Under the pieces are notes generated by a model that worked only from the letters and a program-made list of their open reading frames with translations, did not search any database and was not told where the DNA came from. Positions 51,760 to 57,497 of a stretch of DNA of 64,000 nucleotides are shown in pieces (position 1 is the stretch's first letter; every line of letters starts with the position of its first letter). A program made the position numbers and the translations under genes. The DNA comes from Monoplex corrugatus (Eukaryota; Mollusca; Gastropoda; Littorinimorpha; Ranellidae): assembly GCA_030674185.1 (NCBI GenBank), contig JAPXFY010000016.1:49242750-49306749 (forward strand), in the 5' to 3' direction.

Positions 51760-54046
51760 TATATATATAATATTTTAATATTAATAGGATGGTACCTACC
51801 TCTTGCTGGCCCAGAACACCCTCTGTTCTCTCTATATAGAACAACATGCTCTGATCTGTGTTCGGGTTGGGAATGCTGCGCACTGTTTCTCCCAGGAAAC
51901 TGAATTTCCCATTGGGAAAATCAGATTTGACAATGGTGATCACGGCATTTCGAGCATTTCCCAATAGTGCACCTCCTGGAAAAAAGACAAAGCTACACTC
52001 ACAACTTCTAATGCTTTGACCACTACTCTTTGATTCAAACTGAACTGCCATGCACTGGTCTTGGACGGTGCACAGCCATGCACTGTTTGTGCAGACAGAA
52101 TGCTAGATGGCCTTTGGATAGTTATATGTGGGCAGAACACTGGATGGCCTCCAGGTATGCAGCAAGTGCTAGACAGCCTCTAAGTAGCTACATGTGGGCA
52201 GAGTTGTAGATGGTTTCTCGATAGGTATATCACTAGGTAACCTTTGGGTAGTTGTATGCATTAGGCAGACCATTAGCTGTCCTCTGGGTATGCAACCAGA
52301 GAGCTAGACGGTCTGGTTAGCTTTGTAGAATATGATCTGGAAGAGCCTCTTTAGCTTGTATGTAAATGAATTGATGGTAGGTCCTTGGACGCACACCATG
52401 TGTGGCAGAATGAATGGTAGAGGCCTTTGGATAGTTATATGTGGGAGAAGACTGGTGTCCTCCTGGTATAGCTCACATCTGTATACATGTGGGAGAGTTG
52501 TAGATGGTTCTCTCGTTAGGTATATACTAGGTAGATTGGGTAGTTGGGTTGCTTAGCAGACCATTGATGTAGGCCTCTGGTATAGCAACAGAGAGCTAGA
52601 CGGTCTGGTTAACTATATGTAGAGAGATTATGGTAGGCCTCTGGTTAGCTGATGTGGGAGATTGCATGGTAGGCCTCTGGTTAGCTTAATGTGGGAAATT
52701 GATGGTAGGCCTCTGGTTAGCTACTATGTAGGGAGATTGATGGTAGGCCTCTGGTTAGCCTTATATGTAGGGAGATTGATGGTAGGCCTCTGGTTAGCTT
52801 ATGTAGGGAGATTGATGGTAGGCCTCTGGTTAGCTTATGTAGAGAGATTGATGGTAGGCCTCTGGTTAGCTATGTAGGGAGATTGATGGTAGGCCTCTGG
52901 TTAGCTATATGTAGAGGAGATTCATGGTAGGACCTCTGGTTAGCTATATGTAGGGAGATTGATGGTAGGCCTCTGGTTAGCTATATGTGGGAGATTGATG
53001 GTAGGCCTCTGGTTAGCTAGATGTAGGGGAGATTGATGGTAGGCCTCTGGTTAGCTAGATGTGGGGAGATTGATGGTAGGCCTCTGGTTAGCTATATGTA
53101 GAGAGATTGATGGTAGACCTCTGGTTAGCTAGATGTGGGGAGATTCATGGTAGGCCTCTGGTTAGCTAGATGTGGGGATATTCATGGTAGGCCTCTGGTT
53201 AGCTCTATGTAGGGAGATTGATGGTAGGCCTCTGGTTAGCTATATGTAGGGAGATTGATGGTAAGGCCTCTGGTTAGCTATATGTAGGGAGATTGATGGT
53301 AGGCCTCTGCTTAGCTCTATGTAGGGAGATTGATGGTAGGCCTCTGGTTAACTATATGTAGGGAGAGTGCTAAACAGCTCTGCACAGCAATATGCAGGCA
53401 GATTGATGGTAGGCCTCCGGGTAGCTAAATGCCAGGGAAGTGCTACATGGGAAGCTGTATGCAGGAAGAATGCTACGTGACCTCTGGGTAGCTTATGCAG
53501 GCAGAGCGATGGGCCTCTAAGTAGTTATATATCAGCAGAGTGCTAGACGGCCTCTGGGTAACCATATGTAGATAGAGCACTAGATGACCTCTATATCTAG
53601 GTAGGTATATGCATGCACAGCACTAGGTAACCTGTGGGTAGCTACATGCAGGCAAAGCACTAGATAATCTGTGGGTAGCTACAAGCAAACGAAGTGCTAG
53701 ACAGCCTCTGGGTAGCTATAGCAGCCACAATGCCAAACGGCCTCAGCTTAACTATACTTATACTGTCACAATTTTGCATCTTCTTCATCGATTTTGTCCA
53801 CACCTTATGCAGATCATGTTTTTCAAACTGACAGTCAGGCAATGCCTATGACCAAAAGATAATACACATCAATGAATGAACAGCAAGTACTAAGATATTT
53901 GTTGAAAACACACAAACACGCACACGCACACGCACGCACGCACACATGCACACACACACACACGGAAACAGCAAATTTTAGGATATCTGTTGTATACACA
54001 CACACAGACACACAGAGGGACACACACACACACACACACATTCAAA

Positions 54047-54080
<34 letters not shown>

Positions 54081-54248
54081 TCAAACTCTCACACACACGC
54101 ACACACACTCACACACACTAACGTTCAGAATAAATCTTTGGATGTTTGTTGTTTACAGATAGACAGACACACTAATATCACTTATAGTGAAAAGATGTTA
54201 AATCAAAGAACAAATGAATATATACACACAAACAGTACATCCTTGTCT

Positions 54249-54297
<49 letters not shown>

Positions 54298-57200
54298 CAA
54301 CAGAGCAAATGCCTCAGACCTGTAGGATTCGTCAAGGTCAGTCTGAACTGCTCCTGAAACTCTCTCTGAGTGTCGTCTAGCAGTGTGACATTAATTGCTG
54401 CAGCGTTCTGTCCATCCTCAAGTCGAAGAATACCACTGGCAGGGAGATAATCCACTCCAGCTGTTGCAGTGACGGCCTGGGACTCATAGGACACAGTGAC
54501 AACGCCGTAACTACCGATGCGACGCACGACAGGAATCTGAGCCACACCTGCCTCTTCTTGAACTGATGTGAAAAGACAAATACACAAACAATGAGCAAAA
54601 GGACAGACCCCAAAGAACACATTATTTGCTAACAAATTTGAGTGAAAAGCTTGCAGGCAGCTGGTAGAAGCTGATAGGAGTGAAAAGGGTTAACCTCTTG
54701 ACTTGCCTCTGCTGAACCCCCTCATCAGTGAAGAGGCTGTTCTGTCGTGCAGCTGATTGACCTGCTTGTCACACACCCCCTACTGTTGTTAGTAAAGTAC
54801 CTGCCTTGCTTCACACACTAATAACAAGCACACCATCAGAAATTAAAGTTGTCTCCCTTCTCAATGGTATACAACATGCAGTTTCTTTGTAGCATTGTTC
54901 ACACTTGATGAATCTGTTAAGAAAATACTAGCAATTTGTCTCTCATAAAATTTCAAACAGTGAGCGTGAAAATGACACTGAATGGAATGATGAAAATGAT
55001 GTGTTATCAATTTTGCCCCACACTGCACTGGGCCATATACCTAGTTCAGACAGCCTCAGCAGTCAAGGGGTTCAAGACAAACACCATCTTAAAGTCACAT
55101 GTTAAAAGACAAACACCATCACAATAGTCACAAGTTAAAAGAAAAATACCAACATAACAGTCACATGTTGAAAGACAAACACCATCATGAAGTCACATGT
55201 TAAAAACAAACACCATCATAACAGTCACAAGTTAAAAGAAAAACACCAACATAACAGTCACAGGTTAACACATTCCGTACCACGTCACGAGATCCTCGTG
55301 ACTCAGCTTTCTCTCTCCGTGGACCGTGTCACGAGGATTTCGTGCCCTGAACTGTACTTTCAGTTTCTAGTATATAAATAGAAAATGACCGCATTTCTGA
55401 CGTGAATCTTTTTCCGGCAAAGGGAGTACACTCTTTGTCATTTCCTTTCTCATTTACACGACGTTTAAAGCAGCAAAAATGGCAAAAAACAGGCATAATT
55501 TGAATGTTTCTGAAGTCTCTCCTAACATTAATTGGTCAATAGTTAGTACAGTGACCTATTTTCTTGGTGGGAAAAGGGTTAAAAGAAAAACACCAACATA
55601 ACAGTCACAGGTTAAAAGAAAAACACCAACATAACAGTCACAGGTTAAAAGGAAAACACCATCAAAACAGTCACAAGTTAAAAGGAAAACATCAACATAA
55701 CAGTCACAAGTTAATAGAAAAACGCCAACATAACAGTCACAAGTTAAAAGAAAAACACCAACATAACAGTCACAAGTTAAAAGAAAAACCAACATAACAG
55801 TCATAAGTTAAAAGAAAAACACCAACATAACAGTCACAAGTTAAAAGAAAAACACCAACATAACAGTCACAAGTTAATAGAAAAACACCAACATAACAGT
55901 CACAAGTTAATAGAAAAACATCAACATAACAGTCACAAGTTAAAAGAAAAACACCAACATAACAGTCACAAGTTAAAAGAAAAACACCAACATAACAGTC
56001 ACAAGTTAAAAGAAAAACACCAACATAACAGTCACAAGTTAAAAGAAAAACACCAACATAACAGTCACAAGTTAAAAGGAAAACATCAACATAACAGTCA
56101 CAAGTTAAAAGGAAAACATCAACATAACAGTCACAAGTTAAAAGAAAAACATCAACATAACAGTCACAAGTTAAAAGAAAAACACCAACATAACAGTCAC
56201 AAGTTAAAGAAAAACACCAACATAACAGTCACAAGTTAAAGAAAAACATCAACATAACAGTCACAAGTTAAAAGAAAAACACCAACATAACAGTCACAGG
56301 TTAAAGGAAAACACCAACATAACAGTCACAAGTTAATAGACAAACACCATCACATCATGTAAGCCATGTAAGTTTCAGTTTCAATTTCTCTACAGACCAT
56401 TTCTGCACTCAGAATAAATCCCATATGCACTGACACTGAAGACTTCTGAAGACAGACAGATACCCAATTCAGTGTATTTAAAATGATTCTCTTTGAAGTC
56501 TGGTGATCATTGAACAGGTCAGTGTGTCAGTGTCTTGTAAGACCTTTATCAGGTTGATTGACTGGATGTGTGGCCGGCCACATCTAAGCCGGATGAAAGA
56601 AAGAAAGCTTATGTTCAAAGTGTTCAACTCCTTTGTGTTTATGAGTCACTGAATAATGCTGTTATTCTACTAACCAAAATCTTACCACTGACAGCTGTAC
56701 TTTCAAACTCAATGATGCCCTCAGCGTTGTCGTTCTTCTGAATGATGACAGTTTTGACATCTACAGCTCCAATCTCAGGTGGCATGTCACGCTGAAGGCC
56801 ATTCACTTCTGTGAAGTCACTGTCGCTGAAAATAATGTGAACAACACTCTAGATGGTCAAACAAATTTTCCTCAATGTCAATTTTGATACATCTTTTTAC
56901 AAAATTGTGATACAAAACCTGCTTTTGGGTTCCTTTTTCATACATGGGCTACAATTCTTATGTGCACTTAATTTTACAAATGGGATTTGAATGTATGGCT
57001 GGATCTGTTTCAATTAAATTTCAGTCCTAATCTGAACAACAGTTTCAATTAAATCTCAGTCCTAATCCGAACAACAATAAAACATCTGATCAAAATTCAG
57101 CTGATTGAGAACTGCTGAAAGCAGGCCGCTCATCAGTGCCACTGATTGCCATCATCTTTATTCTGCCTCATCAACTGCTGTTTTTTAAGGAATTGTTTAG

Positions 57201-57453
57201 ACTACTAATACCAGTGTTTTCATTGCTCTTTTGTGAACACAGCTAGTTACTCTGATTTGTGTATGGGAAAGCAAGAAAACACAAACACAACAAAATAAAG
57301 TAATAATGAAAAATGATACAAAAAAATCAATAACAATAATATTTGTCTTGATAGATAAAATATCTCAAGCAAATATTTCAGTGCTACATAACTAAGACTT
57401 GCATTACATACAGTTCTAAGCAATTTCTATTTAATAAACTAATTTTTGCTTAC

Positions 57454-57497
<44 letters not shown>

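Noticed and set aside
55556..55804. Cys/Leu repeat frame and its Lys/His/Asn counterpart as a secreted repeat peptide
   Set aside because: Both strands are open because the 33-bp unit is a multiple of three and lacks stops; copies vary in the manner of a minisatellite, and the frames break at length variants.
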